Shown here: piece by piece, positions 21,311 to 29,033 of the stretch
Layout of the letters: the number at the start of each line of letters is the position of its first letter
How positions within the stretch are numbered: position 1 is the first letter of the stretch
Assembly (NCBI GenBank): GCA_903882285.1
Contig: CAIRWM010000022.1
Location: 1-39,528, forward strand
Length of the DNA stretch: 39,528 nucleotides
Origin: an uncultured cyanobacterium
GTDB taxonomy: Bacteria > Cyanobacteriota > Cyanobacteriia > PCC-6307 > Cyanobiaceae
Direction of reading: 5' to 3'
Position numbers and translations under genes: made by a program
The notes under the pieces: model-generated
What the model saw: the letters and a program-made list of their open reading frames with translations, nothing else
Databases searched by the model: none
Told to the model about the DNA's origin: nothing

Positions 21311-21728
21311 CGACCGTCTGGTTGGCCAGCAGGGATTTCAGCTTGGCCAGCTCACCGGCCCAGCGGGGATCGGGGGATTCGCCGTCCACCGTGTCAGCGT
21401 GAACCACTTTGTTGTTGGCCTTGCGGGCCGCGTTGGGGTTGGCACCGTTGCGGCGCTCGGCGGGGGCACCGCTGCGGGCATCGCGGCGCTCGGAGATCTC
21501 GATGCGCAGGCTGCTGCCGCCGAAGTCGCGGCCGTTGAGCTGCTCGATCACGGTCTCGGCCAGCTTCTGATCGTCGACGTTGGCGAAGCCGAAGCCGCGG
21601 CAGGCCCCGGTTTCCCGGTCGGTGACGGTCTTGAAGCGAACCCCTTCGCCGACATTGGTGAACAGAGCTTCAAGCTCCTTGGCATCAAAAGTCTGCGGCA
21701 GGTTGCCGACGTAGAGACGAACGCTCAT
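21303..21728 (-). CDS. RRM-type RNA-binding protein (Rbp)
   Basis: A small protein with one RRM fold, 141 residues from the ATG at 21728. RNP2 is seen as RLYVGNLPQTF at the N-terminus and RNP1 as CRGFGFANV near residue 44. The C-terminal half is polar (Arg, Asn, Ala-rich) and ends with a DPRWAGELAKLKSLLANQ helix, not the Gly-rich tail of cold-induced Rbp proteins. Some cyanobacterial Rbp proteins help place photosystem mRNAs at thylakoids; whether this one does is unknown. The frame is open upstream, but the RRM starts at this ATG. It overlaps the hydrolase gene. Confidence 0.93.
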   Translation of the reverse strand: MSVRLYVGNLPQTFDAKELEALFTNVGEGVRFKTVTDRETGACRGFGFANVDDQKLAETVIEQLNGRDFGGSSLRIEISERRDARSGAPAERRNGANPNAARKANNKVVHADTVDGESPDPRWAGELAKLKSLLANQTVGV

Positions 21729-21747
21729 GGAAAACGGGTGAAAGAAG

Positions 21748-21777
21748 AAAAAACTTCGGCAGGCGGGAAACACGCCG
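21748..21777 (-). terminator. Candidate terminator or leader hairpin between cca and rbp
   Basis: Read on the minus strand, CGGCGTGTTTCCCGCCTGCCG is followed by AAG and then six T residues (21753-21748). A short GC stem (GGCG/CGCC or CGGC/GCCG) followed by a T-run fits a weak intrinsic terminator for cca, whose stop is at 21795. It could also be a structure in the rbp leader. Confidence 0.35.
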
Positions 21778-21794
21778 TTGCATGGAGAAGTTAA

Positions 21795-23093
21795 TCATGG
21801 CGGCGGCGCCTGGGCGGCCAGCCAGGCCCGGGCGGCCGCCAGGGCCACTGTTTCGGCCACCGTGCCAGCCTCGGTTTCGGCCGTCGCTTTGGCTTCGGTC
21901 AGGCGGCCGAAGGCCCGTTCCTGGCTGAGGTGCAGCAGCAGCTGGCCCAGCTGGGGCCCGGGGGGCAGGCCCAGCGCCTGCTGCAGCCGCTGCCCGTCGA
22001 GAGGGGGGCGTGGGTGGAACAGGGGGTCGTCCGGATGGCGCCAGCGGACCAGGGCCTGCCGGGCCTCGCCCGGCTCCAGGTGCAGCGCTAGGGCGGGCAG
22101 GTCCTCCTCCAGCTGCCGCTGCAGCAGCAGTCGCTCCTCTTCCGGCAGGGAGGCCAGGCCGGCTCCCGCTCCGGCGGCGGCCAGCTGGCTGTGCCAGTGG
22201 CGCAGTCGCTCGCAGCGCTGCTGCAGGCGCCGGCTGGCATGCAGGCGTGCCAGCGCCGCGCGGTCGAGCACCGCCGCCAGCCGCGCCAGCGGCAGGGCCC
22301 AGGCGCTCTCCGCGGCGCTCAGGCCCCGCTCCAGCGCCTGCTGGGGGGTCAGGTGCTGCAGGCGGGCCATCGCCTCCGGGCCATCGCCCCCCCACACCCG
22401 CAGCAGGCCGGTCGCGATCGTTTGCGCCAGGCCCGCGCTGCCCGAGGGGGCGGCGGCGAGCCGCTCCAGCTCTGCCAGTACGCGCTCGCCCGCCACCTCC
22501 GCCAGCTGCCGGGCGTGCTGCTCCAGCCAGTGGCGGGTGTGCGCTTCGATCGCGAAGTCGAGTTCGCAGGCCAGCCGCAGGCCCCGCAGCAGCCGCAGCG
22601 GATCTTCCAGCAGGTTGGCCTCGCTGATGGCCCGCAGCTGGCCTGCCGCCAGATCGGGGATCCCGCCGGTGGGGTCGACAGGAGCGCCGCCGCTGAGCGG
22701 CAGGGCGATGGCGTTGACGCTGTAGTCGCGACGGTTCAGGTCGGCCTCCAGGCTGTCGCCGCAGCGTTGGGCCAGGTCGATCGTCCAGCCGCCGCTCACC
22801 AGCCGGGCGATCGAGCGCTCCGCATCCAGCACCACACAGCTGCCGCCGCCCTGGCCGGCCAGGCGTCGGGCCAGGGAAACCGCATCGCCCTCGACCACCA
22901 GATCCAGGTCGGGGCGTTCGCGCAGCCGGCCGAGCAGGGCATCGCGCACGGCCCCCCCCACGACGGCCGTGTCCTCGGGGAGCCAGGCGGGCTTCACCGG
23001 CCACTGCTCCGGAGCCAGCGCCTGGCGCAACAGATCCCCTTGACGCTCGGCCGGAGAGGTCACAATGGGGGTCTGGAGGGGCCTGAGCGGCAT
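21795..23093 (-). CDS. cca: CCA tRNA nucleotidyltransferase / poly(A) polymerase family
   Basis: Adds or repairs the 3' CCA of tRNAs. The class II nucleotidyltransferase head has VVGGAVRDALLG (near residue 45), the catalytic DLDLVVEG (near 62), NRRDYSVNAIALPL and EDPLRLLRGLRLACEL, followed by a long Ala/Leu-rich helical body. The product is 432 residues from the ATG at 23093, but a GTG at 23063 gives 422 and is closer to where homology begins. The 5' end overlaps the divergent ycf34 start. The tRNA-Asn gene in this window lacks an encoded CCA, which is consistent with a need for this activity. Confidence 0.92.
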   Translation of the reverse strand: MPLRPLQTPIVTSPAERQGDLLRQALAPEQWPVKPAWLPEDTAVVGGAVRDALLGRLRERPDLDLVVEGDAVSLARRLAGQGGGSCVVLDAERSIARLVSGGWTIDLAQRCGDSLEADLNRRDYSVNAIALPLSGGAPVDPTGGIPDLAAGQLRAISEANLLEDPLRLLRGLRLACELDFAIEAHTRHWLEQHARQLAEVAGERVLAELERLAAAPSGSAGLAQTIATGLLRVWGGDGPEAMARLQHLTPQQALERGLSAAESAWALPLARLAAVLDRAALARLHASRRLQQRCERLRHWHSQLAAAGAGAGLASLPEEERLLLQRQLEEDLPALALHLEPGEARQALVRWRHPDDPLFHPRPPLDGQRLQQALGLPPGPQLGQLLLHLSQERAFGRLTEAKATAETEAGTVAETVALAAARAWLAAQAPPP

Positions 23094-23343
23094 GTGTATC
23101 TGTGTGGATTGCCACTGGGTCGACCTATGCCAGGCCTACCACGCGGTCGAACGCCAGCACGGTGCCCCCCATCTCAGCCCCAGCCCCGATTTCGCCCCCC
23201 GCCATCCCCGCATCCATGTGGAGGTCCGCGACCTGGCCGGCGAGGGGGTTGGCGTGGAGTGGGATGTGAGGAGCTGCGGCGATTTCCAGGCAGATCCTGG
23301 ACGCTGGCGGCGTCTCCGGCCGGGCGAAGCCCTGCCCAGCTGA
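23092..23343 (+). CDS. ycf34: Ycf34 family protein, probable Fe-S binding
   Basis: Conserved in cyanobacteria and red-lineage plastids. The 83-residue product starts MCICVDCHWVDLCQAYHAVE and ends WRRLRPGEALP, matching the family end to end. Four Cys (residues 2, 4, 7 and 13) cluster at the N-terminus, with another in VRSCGDF. In Synechocystis, Ycf34 is reported to bind an iron-sulphur cluster and to affect photosynthetic electron transport. The frame is open back to 23065, but MCICV is the family start. The ATG shares bases with the possible cca ATG on the other strand. Confidence 0.9.
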   Translation: MCICVDCHWVDLCQAYHAVERQHGAPHLSPSPDFAPRHPRIHVEVRDLAGEGVGVEWDVRSCGDFQADPGRWRRLRPGEALPS

Positions 23344-23380
23344 GTTGGATGGCGTGGGCAGTGGCGAGACAGGCGGGCCG

Positions 23381-24085
23381 ATGAACGGGGCCGGGATCGA
23401 CGGCGAGAAGCCCGGCTGGCTGCTGGCGCTGCACAGCTCCAGTGACACGCTGGGGGTGGGGCTCAGCCGCCTGGGACCGGTTCCCCTGAAGAGCGGCCTC
23501 CAGGGCGGCGCCGAGGGGCCGGGTGCCTGCCTTGAGCCTGAGCGGCTGGCGGCCTTTCCCCTGGGCCGCTCCCTCTCCAATCAGCTGCTGGAGTGCGTCG
23601 AGTCGGTGCTGCCGGCGGCCGACTGGTCCCGGCTCCGGCGACTGTCGGTGGCCACCGGGCCGGGGGGCTTCACAGGCACCCGCCTCACGGTGGTGCTGGC
23701 CCGCACCCTGGCCCAACAGCTGGCCCTGCCCCTCGACGGCGTCAGCAGCTTCCAGCTGATCGCCCGCCGTCTCTGGCAGGCGTCGTTGGATCCGACGCCC
23801 TTCTGGCTGGTGCAGAGCCTGCCGCGGCGCGGTGTGGTGGCTGGGCGCTATGCCGCGGAGGTCGGTGAGCCCGGCGGCATCGCCGAGCTGCAGGCGCCGC
23901 GCCTCTACGCCAGTGGGGCCCGCTTTGAGGGGGCCTGCCACCCGGCGGAGCCGCAGCTTCCCGAGGATGTGGCGCAGCTGCTGGCCATCAGCCAGGCGCG
24001 ATGGGGTGGCGGCGGGGCTGGTTTGGCGGCCCCCTGGGAGCCGGTGCTGCCTCTCTATCCCACCAGTCCGGTGGCGGAGGGCTGA
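23381..24085 (+). CDS. tsaB: tRNA N6-threonylcarbamoyladenosine biosynthesis protein TsaB
   Basis: Partner of TsaD in t6A37 synthesis on tRNAs reading ANN codons. The 234-residue product has the ASKHA-fold start LLALHSSSDTLGVGL and the hallmark SVATGPGGFTGTRLTVVLARTLAQQL near residue 88. The start is placed at the ATG at 23381; a TTG at 23345 in frame adds 12 unlikely residues. It follows ycf34 by 37 bases. The YdcF-family gene begins two bases after its stop, so the two are probably co-translated. Confidence 0.92.
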   Translation: MNGAGIDGEKPGWLLALHSSSDTLGVGLSRLGPVPLKSGLQGGAEGPGACLEPERLAAFPLGRSLSNQLLECVESVLPAADWSRLRRLSVATGPGGFTGTRLTVVLARTLAQQLALPLDGVSSFQLIARRLWQASLDPTPFWLVQSLPRRGVVAGRYAAEVGEPGGIAELQAPRLYASGARFEGACHPAEPQLPEDVAQLLAISQARWGGGGAGLAAPWEPVLPLYPTSPVAEG

Positions 24086-24087
24086 AC

Positions 24088-24807
24088 GTGGCATCTCCCC
24101 GGCCCCGCCGGCGCCGTCCGGCCCCGATCCAGCGCTCTCAGCCGCCCCCACGGCCGGTCGCCCCGCGGCCCGCCCCCGTGGTGCAGGATTCGCGTCGCCC
24201 CCTCCGGCGCCCGGCGCGCCGCCGCCGCTCGCCTCTGGGCTGGCTGCTGCTGGGCAGCGTCGGCCTCGGATTGGTCTGGCTGTCGCGGGGCTGGTGGTGG
24301 CCCACGCCGCCGCCGCCCCAGATGATCCTGGTGCTCGGCGGCGATGCCGACCGGGAGGCGACCGCTGCCCGGCTCGCCCGCCAGGACGGACTCCCCGTGG
24401 TCGTCAGTGGCGGCACCAACCCCGAGTACGCCCACTGGCTGTTCGAAGAGCGGGAGGGCTTGCCTCCGGGCCGGGTGCACCTCGACTATCGGGCCCGGGA
24501 CACCCTCTCCAACTTCACCTCGCTGGTGGACGATCTGCGCCGTTCACGCATCCGCCATGCCCTGTTGGTTACCAGCAGTGACCACATGGACCGCGCCCTG
24601 CTGGTGGGGCGGATCGTGGCCGGCAGCCGCGGCATCCACCTGACCCCGGTGGCCGTGCCCTGCGGCGATCTCTGCGAGCCGGAGGGCCGCCGTCTGATCT
24701 GGGGGGATGGGGTGCGGGCGGCCCTGTGGGTGGTCAGTGGCCGGGATCTGAGGAGCTGGGCGGAAGAACGCCTCGGTTCCTGGCTGGAGCGAGCAGGCCT
24801 GCGCTGA
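24088..24807 (+). CDS. YdcF/ElyC-family (DUF218) membrane-anchored protein
   Basis: A 239-residue protein from a GTG at 24088. The first 47 residues are very basic and Pro-rich (RRRR, PPPRP). One membrane helix follows at about 48-72, then a DUF218 domain (ILVLGGDADREATAARL near 80, VVVSGGTNPEYA, DTLSNFTSLVDDL, LLVTSSDHMDRALLVGRIV). The basic start implies that the domain faces the periplasm or lumen. Relatives act in envelope carbohydrate or vancomycin-resistance-like processes; no substrate is known here. Its last 74 bases overlap the plsC gene, which converges from the other side. Confidence 0.87.
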   Translation: MASPRPRRRRPAPIQRSQPPPRPVAPRPAPVVQDSRRPLRRPARRRRSPLGWLLLGSVGLGLVWLSRGWWWPTPPPPQMILVLGGDADREATAARLARQDGLPVVVSGGTNPEYAHWLFEEREGLPPGRVHLDYRARDTLSNFTSLVDDLRRSRIRHALLVTSSDHMDRALLVGRIVAGSRGIHLTPVAVPCGDLCEPEGRRLIWGDGVRAALWVVSGRDLRSWAEERLGSWLERAGLR

Positions 24808-25516
24808 TCAGCCCCTCGTCGAGCATGTGGTTGATCTGCTCCTGGACGGCCAGGGTGGCCGCGTCGAGGTCGGCCCGCCGCCGGGAGGTGGGCGGTGGCA
24901 CGGGGGTACCGATGCGGATGTGCACCGGCACCAGCCGCGGCAGGCTCTGGCCTGTGCCCAGGGCCCGATGGCTGTTGATGATCGCCACCGGCAGCAGGGG
25001 CACGCCGGCCCTGGCCGCCAGCAGGGCGGCGCCGGGCTGGGGGGCGTTGACTCGGCCGTCGTCCTGCCGGGTGCCGTCGATGAACACGCCGGTGGCCCAA
25101 CCCTGCTGCAGCCGGTCGGTGGCGGTGCGGATTGCCTCCCGGTCGCTGGCGCCGCGGGCCACCGGGTAGGCGCCGCAGGCGCGGATGATCGGCCCCAGCA
25201 GCGGCACCCGGAACAGCTCCGCCTTGGCCATGAAGGCCACCGGCCGGCCCAGCACATGGCCCAGCAGGGGCGGGTCGAGATGGGAGCCATGGTTGGCCAC
25301 CACCACCAGGGCACCTTCCGGCGGCACGTTGCCGTTGCCGGCGGTGCGGCCACGGAAGAGCAGCCGGTAGATCGGAAACACCAGCAGGTAACTGATCAGC
25401 CGGTAGGTGAGGCTGGGTTTCGGCGTACTCAGCAGCGCCGGAGGAGCGGCGGGGCGTCGCGAGCGCCGCAGGGCCCGGCGCATGTTGCCCATGGCCCGGC
25501 CGGCATGCTCGTTCAT
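24734..25516 (-). CDS. plsC: 1-acyl-sn-glycerol-3-phosphate acyltransferase
   Basis: Adds the second acyl chain in phosphatidic acid synthesis at the membrane. The 260-residue product has a hydrophobic segment at about 38-55, the catalytic NHGSHLDPPLL (NHx4D, near residue 75), a FMAKAELFRVPLLG segment and GVFIDGTRQDDGRV in place of the usual FPEGTR. The Glu-to-Asp change there is conservative. The start overlaps the fabD stop (ATGA at 25513-25516). It is the last gene of the rpaB-plsX-fabH-fabD-plsC block. The C-terminal 25 codons overlap the convergent YdcF gene. Confidence 0.92.
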   Translation of the reverse strand: MNEHAGRAMGNMRRALRRSRRPAAPPALLSTPKPSLTYRLISYLLVFPIYRLLFRGRTAGNGNVPPEGALVVVANHGSHLDPPLLGHVLGRPVAFMAKAELFRVPLLGPIIRACGAYPVARGASDREAIRTATDRLQQGWATGVFIDGTRQDDGRVNAPQPGAALLAARAGVPLLPVAIINSHRALGTGQSLPRLVPVHIRIGTPVPPPTSRRRADLDAATLAVQEQINHMLDEGLISAGLLAPARNRGVLPPSSSDPGH

Positions 25517-26412
25517 AGCTCCAGATCGGCGGCGCCGGCGACCTGGGAGGTGGCGATGCCGCTGCAGCCCCGCTTGATCAGGCCGCTGAGGACGTTGCCG
25601 GGGCCGATCTCCACAGCGTGCTCGATGCCGGACGCCTCCAGCTGCTCCATCGTCTCGCGCCAGCGGACCCCGCTGGTCATCTGCTGCACCAGGCGGGCCT
25701 TGAGGGCAGCGCCGCTGGTTTCCGGGGTGGGATCAGTGTTGCTGAGCACGGCGATCGCGGCGTCGGCGAAGGGAACGCCCTCCAGCTCCCGGGCGAAGGC
25801 CGCTGCGGCCTCGGCCATGAACGGGGAGTGGAAGGCGCCGCTTACCGCCAGGGGAATCGCCCGCTTGCAGTTGAGCTGGGCAGCCACCGCCGCCACCGCC
25901 TCGGGCGTCCCGGAGAGCACCACCTGGGCGCTGCTGTTGTCGTTGGCGATCACCACCCCCTCAGTGGCCGCGACCAACTGCTCGAGCTCCGCGCGAACGA
26001 AGCCCATCACCGCCGTCATGGCGCCGCCGCCGGCGGCGGCCATCAGCTCACTGCGGCGCTGCATCAGAGCCAGGCCGGTGCCGACATCGAAGACCCCCGC
26101 CGCGTAAAGCGCCACCAATTCACCGAGGCTGTGGCCCGCCACCAGATTGGCGCTCTTGCCCCGCGCCTTGAGCTGGTCGACCAGCAGGCTCTCGATCACG
26201 AACAGGGCCGGCTGGGTGTTGCGAGTGTCGTTGAGGTCGCTGGGGCCGGCGCTGCCGGCCGGGTTGGTGCCGGCGCAGATGGCCAGCAGGTCACGGCCCA
26301 GCAGGTCGGAGGCCTGTTCGAAGCGCTGACGCGCCCCCGGCAGATCGAGCACCCCGGCTTCCATGGCTGTCTTCTGTGATCCCTGTCCCGGAAACACCCA
26401 GGCGATGGCCAT
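25513..26412 (-). CDS. fabD: Malonyl-CoA:ACP transacylase
   Basis: Loads malonate onto acyl carrier protein for fatty acid elongation. The 299-residue product has the FPGQGSQ N-terminal loop, the nucleophile elbow VAGHSLGELVALYAAG (Ser near 95), the substrate-binding Arg region and SGAFHSPFM with the catalytic His near 203. Length and motifs are complete. It lies 81 bases after fabH and overlaps plsC. Confidence 0.96.
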   Translation of the reverse strand: MAIAWVFPGQGSQKTAMEAGVLDLPGARQRFEQASDLLGRDLLAICAGTNPAGSAGPSDLNDTRNTQPALFVIESLLVDQLKARGKSANLVAGHSLGELVALYAAGVFDVGTGLALMQRRSELMAAAGGGAMTAVMGFVRAELEQLVAATEGVVIANDNSSAQVVLSGTPEAVAAVAAQLNCKRAIPLAVSGAFHSPFMAEAAAAFARELEGVPFADAAIAVLSNTDPTPETSGAALKARLVQQMTSGVRWRETMEQLEASGIEHAVEIGPGNVLSGLIKRGCSGIATSQVAGAADLEL

Positions 26413-26493
26413 GGTTGCGTCGACATTCTCAACAGCTGGAGACTACGGTCCGGCAGATGGCCGCACCCTGGCGCCACCCCTCTGCGCCACCCC

Positions 26494-27606
26494 TCAGCTC
26501 TGGGGGCCGCTCCAGCGCAGCAGGGCTCCGCCCCAGCTCAGACCGGCGCCGAAGCCGCTGCTGGCGATCAGATGGCCGGGCCGCACCCGGCCGTCGCGGA
26601 GTGCCTCATCGAGCATCAGCGGGATCGTGGCGGCCGAGGTGTTGCCGTAGGAGCTGAGATTGCTGAGGACCCGCTCCTGGGGCACCGCGAAGCGGTTGGC
26701 CACGGCGTCGAGAATGCGCTGGTTGGCCTGGTGCAGCAGCAGCCAGTTGAGCTGGTCGGCGGCGATGCCGGTGGCCTCGAGCAGATCGGCGAGCACCGCC
26801 GGCACTTCGCGCACGGCGAACTTGTAGACCTCCTGGCCGTTCATGTGGATCGGCGCGAAGCCGCCCACCTGGGCCGAGAGACTGCCGATCAGGGGCCGGT
26901 GCGTCTCGGTCTGGGCCAGGGTGAGGCAGGCGTTGCGGCTGCCGTCGGAGCGCATGCGAAAGGCCAGCAGGCCGTCCTGCGGCTGCGGTACGGCCTGCAT
27001 TGCCACGGCTCCGGCACCGTCGCCGAAGAGCACACAGGTGCGGCGATCGTCCCAGTCGATCCAGCGGCTGAGCTGGTCGGCGCCGATCACCAGTACCCGC
27101 TCGAAGGCGCCGCTGCGGATGTACTGGGCGGCGGTGATCAGGCTGAACAGGAAGCCGCTGCAGGCGGCGGTCAGATCGAAGGCCACGGCGCGATGGGCGC
27201 CGATCGCCGCCTGCACCCGGGGGGCCGTGCCGAACAGGTCGTCGGGGCTGGAGGTGGCCAGCAGGATCAGGTCGACCTGCTCGGGGCTCCAGCCCGCGTG
27301 CTCGAGGGCGGCTGTGGCGGCGGCGGTGGCCAGGGTGGTGATCGTCTCTCCGGGACCCGCCACCCGGCGGGCGCCGATACCCGTGCGGCTGCGGATCCAG
27401 TCGTCGCTGGTTTCGATCCGCTCACTCAGGGCGGCGTTGCTGATGCTGGCGGCGGGCAGGGCGCTGCCGCAGCCCACCAGGGCGATGCCGCGCCCGGTGG
27501 AGCTGGGGGAAGCGCTGACAGCGGGGCTGCTGGACGCGCTGTCTGCTGGGTTGCCCGCACCGAACGACACCGGAATCCGAACACCGCTGAAAGTGGTGTC
27601 AGTCAA
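26494..27606 (-). CDS. fabH: 3-oxoacyl-ACP synthase III
   Basis: Starts fatty acid synthesis by condensing acetyl-CoA with malonyl-ACP. The Cys-His-Asn triad is visible: LTAACSGFLFSLITAAQYI (Cys near 148), WLLLHQANQRILDAVA (His near 288) and NLSSYGNTSAATIPL (Asn near 318). The 370-residue product is longer than usual because of about 38 residues of Ser/Ala/Pro-rich sequence before GRGIALVGCGSALP. An internal start is possible but no ATG is available there. It follows plsX by 14 bases. Confidence 0.94.
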   Translation of the reverse strand: MTDTTFSGVRIPVSFGAGNPADSASSSPAVSASPSSTGRGIALVGCGSALPAASISNAALSERIETSDDWIRSRTGIGARRVAGPGETITTLATAAATAALEHAGWSPEQVDLILLATSSPDDLFGTAPRVQAAIGAHRAVAFDLTAACSGFLFSLITAAQYIRSGAFERVLVIGADQLSRWIDWDDRRTCVLFGDGAGAVAMQAVPQPQDGLLAFRMRSDGSRNACLTLAQTETHRPLIGSLSAQVGGFAPIHMNGQEVYKFAVREVPAVLADLLEATGIAADQLNWLLLHQANQRILDAVANRFAVPQERVLSNLSSYGNTSAATIPLMLDEALRDGRVRPGHLIASSGFGAGLSWGGALLRWSGPQS

Positions 27607-27620
27607 CCACAGGCGGACGC

Positions 27621-29033
27621 TCAGCCCACGGCACTGGGCGTGGTCGCGGGGCCGCTGTCACCCAGGGCGTGCAGGTCGTCCATCACCCCGTGGCTGGCGG
27701 CCGAATGGGCCAGGCGCAGGGCGCTCACCACCGACAGGGCCTTGCTGCTGCCGTGGCCGATCACGCAGACGCCGTCGACGCCGAGCAGCAGGGCTCCCCC
27801 GTGTTCGGCATGGTCCAGCCGCTTCTTGATGCGACGCAGGTTGTTGATCAGAAAGGCCGAGCCCACCTTGCCGCGGCGGCCGCGGGGCAGTTCCACCTTG
27901 ATGACGTCGAGCAGCACGCTGCCTACCGACTCCAGGAACTTCAGCAGCACGTTGCCGGTGTAGCCGTCGCAGACCACCACGTCGAAGTCGCCCGAGAGGA
28001 TGTCGCGGCCCTCACAGTTGCCCGCGAACACGAAGCCCCCATCGCCGGCCAGCAGCGGGTAGGTGCGCAGGCAGAGGTCGTTACCCTTGCACTCCTCCTC
28101 GCCGATGTTCACCAGGCCGATGCGGGGCTTGCGCACCTGCAGCACATCGCGGCTGTAGATGTTGCCGAGCAGGGCGAACTGCAGCAGCCATTCTGGCTTG
28201 CAGTCCATGTTGGCGCCCACATCCAGCACCAGCACCTGCTGGTCGGGATCGCGGGTGGGGAATAGGGCGCCGATGGCGGGGCGGTCGATCCCCCGCAGGC
28301 GGCCGAGACGGAAGACCGCCGAGGCCATAACGGCGCCGGAGTTGCCGGCGGAATAAACGGCCGTGGCCTCGCCGCGCTTCACCAGGTCCATGGCCAGGTT
28401 GATGCTGGCGTCACGCTTGCGGCGCACCACGGTGGCCTCCTCGTGCATCTGCACCGAGGGGCCGCTGGGCACCAGGTCGATCAGGCCGCGGGCAACGGAG
28501 GCCTGGAGTTCGTCGTTGAGGCCCATGGCGCTCACCGCCTGCTGCAGCCGACCGCTTTCGGCTACGAAGCGCACGCGCAGGGGCAGCAGCTCCACCGCCC
28601 GCAGGCAGCCCTCCAGGATCGGCCCCGGGGCGTGGTCGCCGCCCATGCCGTCCACGGCCACCCAGAGGCGCTGGCGGTCGTCGATCGGGCCGTTGCTGCT
28701 GCCGCCGGGGCTGCCCGGGCCCTGCTGCAGGCGGCGCAGCGGATCGAAGACCAGCGGCTGCAGCACAGAACCGGCCATCGAGCCTGCCACCGACGTGGCG
28801 GCGCCAGCCATCGAGCCGGCAGCTCCGGCGACCGAGCCTGCCACCGAGGCGGTGGCGTTGGCGGTATCCACCAGGGCTGACGCCGTGTCAACCAACGTGG
28901 TCACCGCTGCATTGCGGCGATACCAGATCACCAGGCGCCGGATCGCCCGGTTGGGCTTGGTGCGGGACGATCGGCCCGGGATGGGCTCGGACCGCTCGAT
29001 CGAATCAGGCTCCTTCGGTGGCAACGGGGTCAA
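27621..29033 (-). CDS. plsX: Phosphate acyltransferase PlsX with N-terminal extension
   Basis: Forms acyl-phosphate from acyl-ACP, feeding glycerolipid synthesis. The catalytic region starts near residue 122 (WVAVDGMGGDHAPGPILEG) and holds VYSAGNSGAVMASAVFRLG, DVGANMDCKPEWLLQFALLG, VCDGYTGNVLLKFLESVG and GVDGVCVIGHGSS. The first 120 residues are an extension: a basic RAIRRLVIWYRR segment, then Ala/Gly/Ser repeats (VAGS, MAGA) that could form a small-residue helix. The start is a TTG at 29033, overlapping the rpaB stop by 29 bases. GTG codons at 28931 and 28904 are alternatives that keep part of the extension. PlsX alone is normally about 330-350 residues. Confidence 0.93.
   Translation of the reverse strand: MTPLPPKEPDSIERSEPIPGRSSRTKPNRAIRRLVIWYRRNAAVTTLVDTASALVDTANATASVAGSVAGAAGSMAGAATSVAGSMAGSVLQPLVFDPLRRLQQGPGSPGGSSNGPIDDRQRLWVAVDGMGGDHAPGPILEGCLRAVELLPLRVRFVAESGRLQQAVSAMGLNDELQASVARGLIDLVPSGPSVQMHEEATVVRRKRDASINLAMDLVKRGEATAVYSAGNSGAVMASAVFRLGRLRGIDRPAIGALFPTRDPDQQVLVLDVGANMDCKPEWLLQFALLGNIYSRDVLQVRKPRIGLVNIGEEECKGNDLCLRTYPLLAGDGGFVFAGNCEGRDILSGDFDVVVCDGYTGNVLLKFLESVGSVLLDVIKVELPRGRRGKVGSAFLINNLRRIKKRLDHAEHGGALLLGVDGVCVIGHGSSKALSVVSALRLAHSAASHGVMDDLHALGDSGPATTPSAVG

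Noticed and set aside
28771-28850. Tandem nucleotide repeats in the plsX 5' region as a mobile element
   Set aside because: They are degenerate and in phase with the Ala/Gly/Ser protein repeats, so they are treated as part of plsX.
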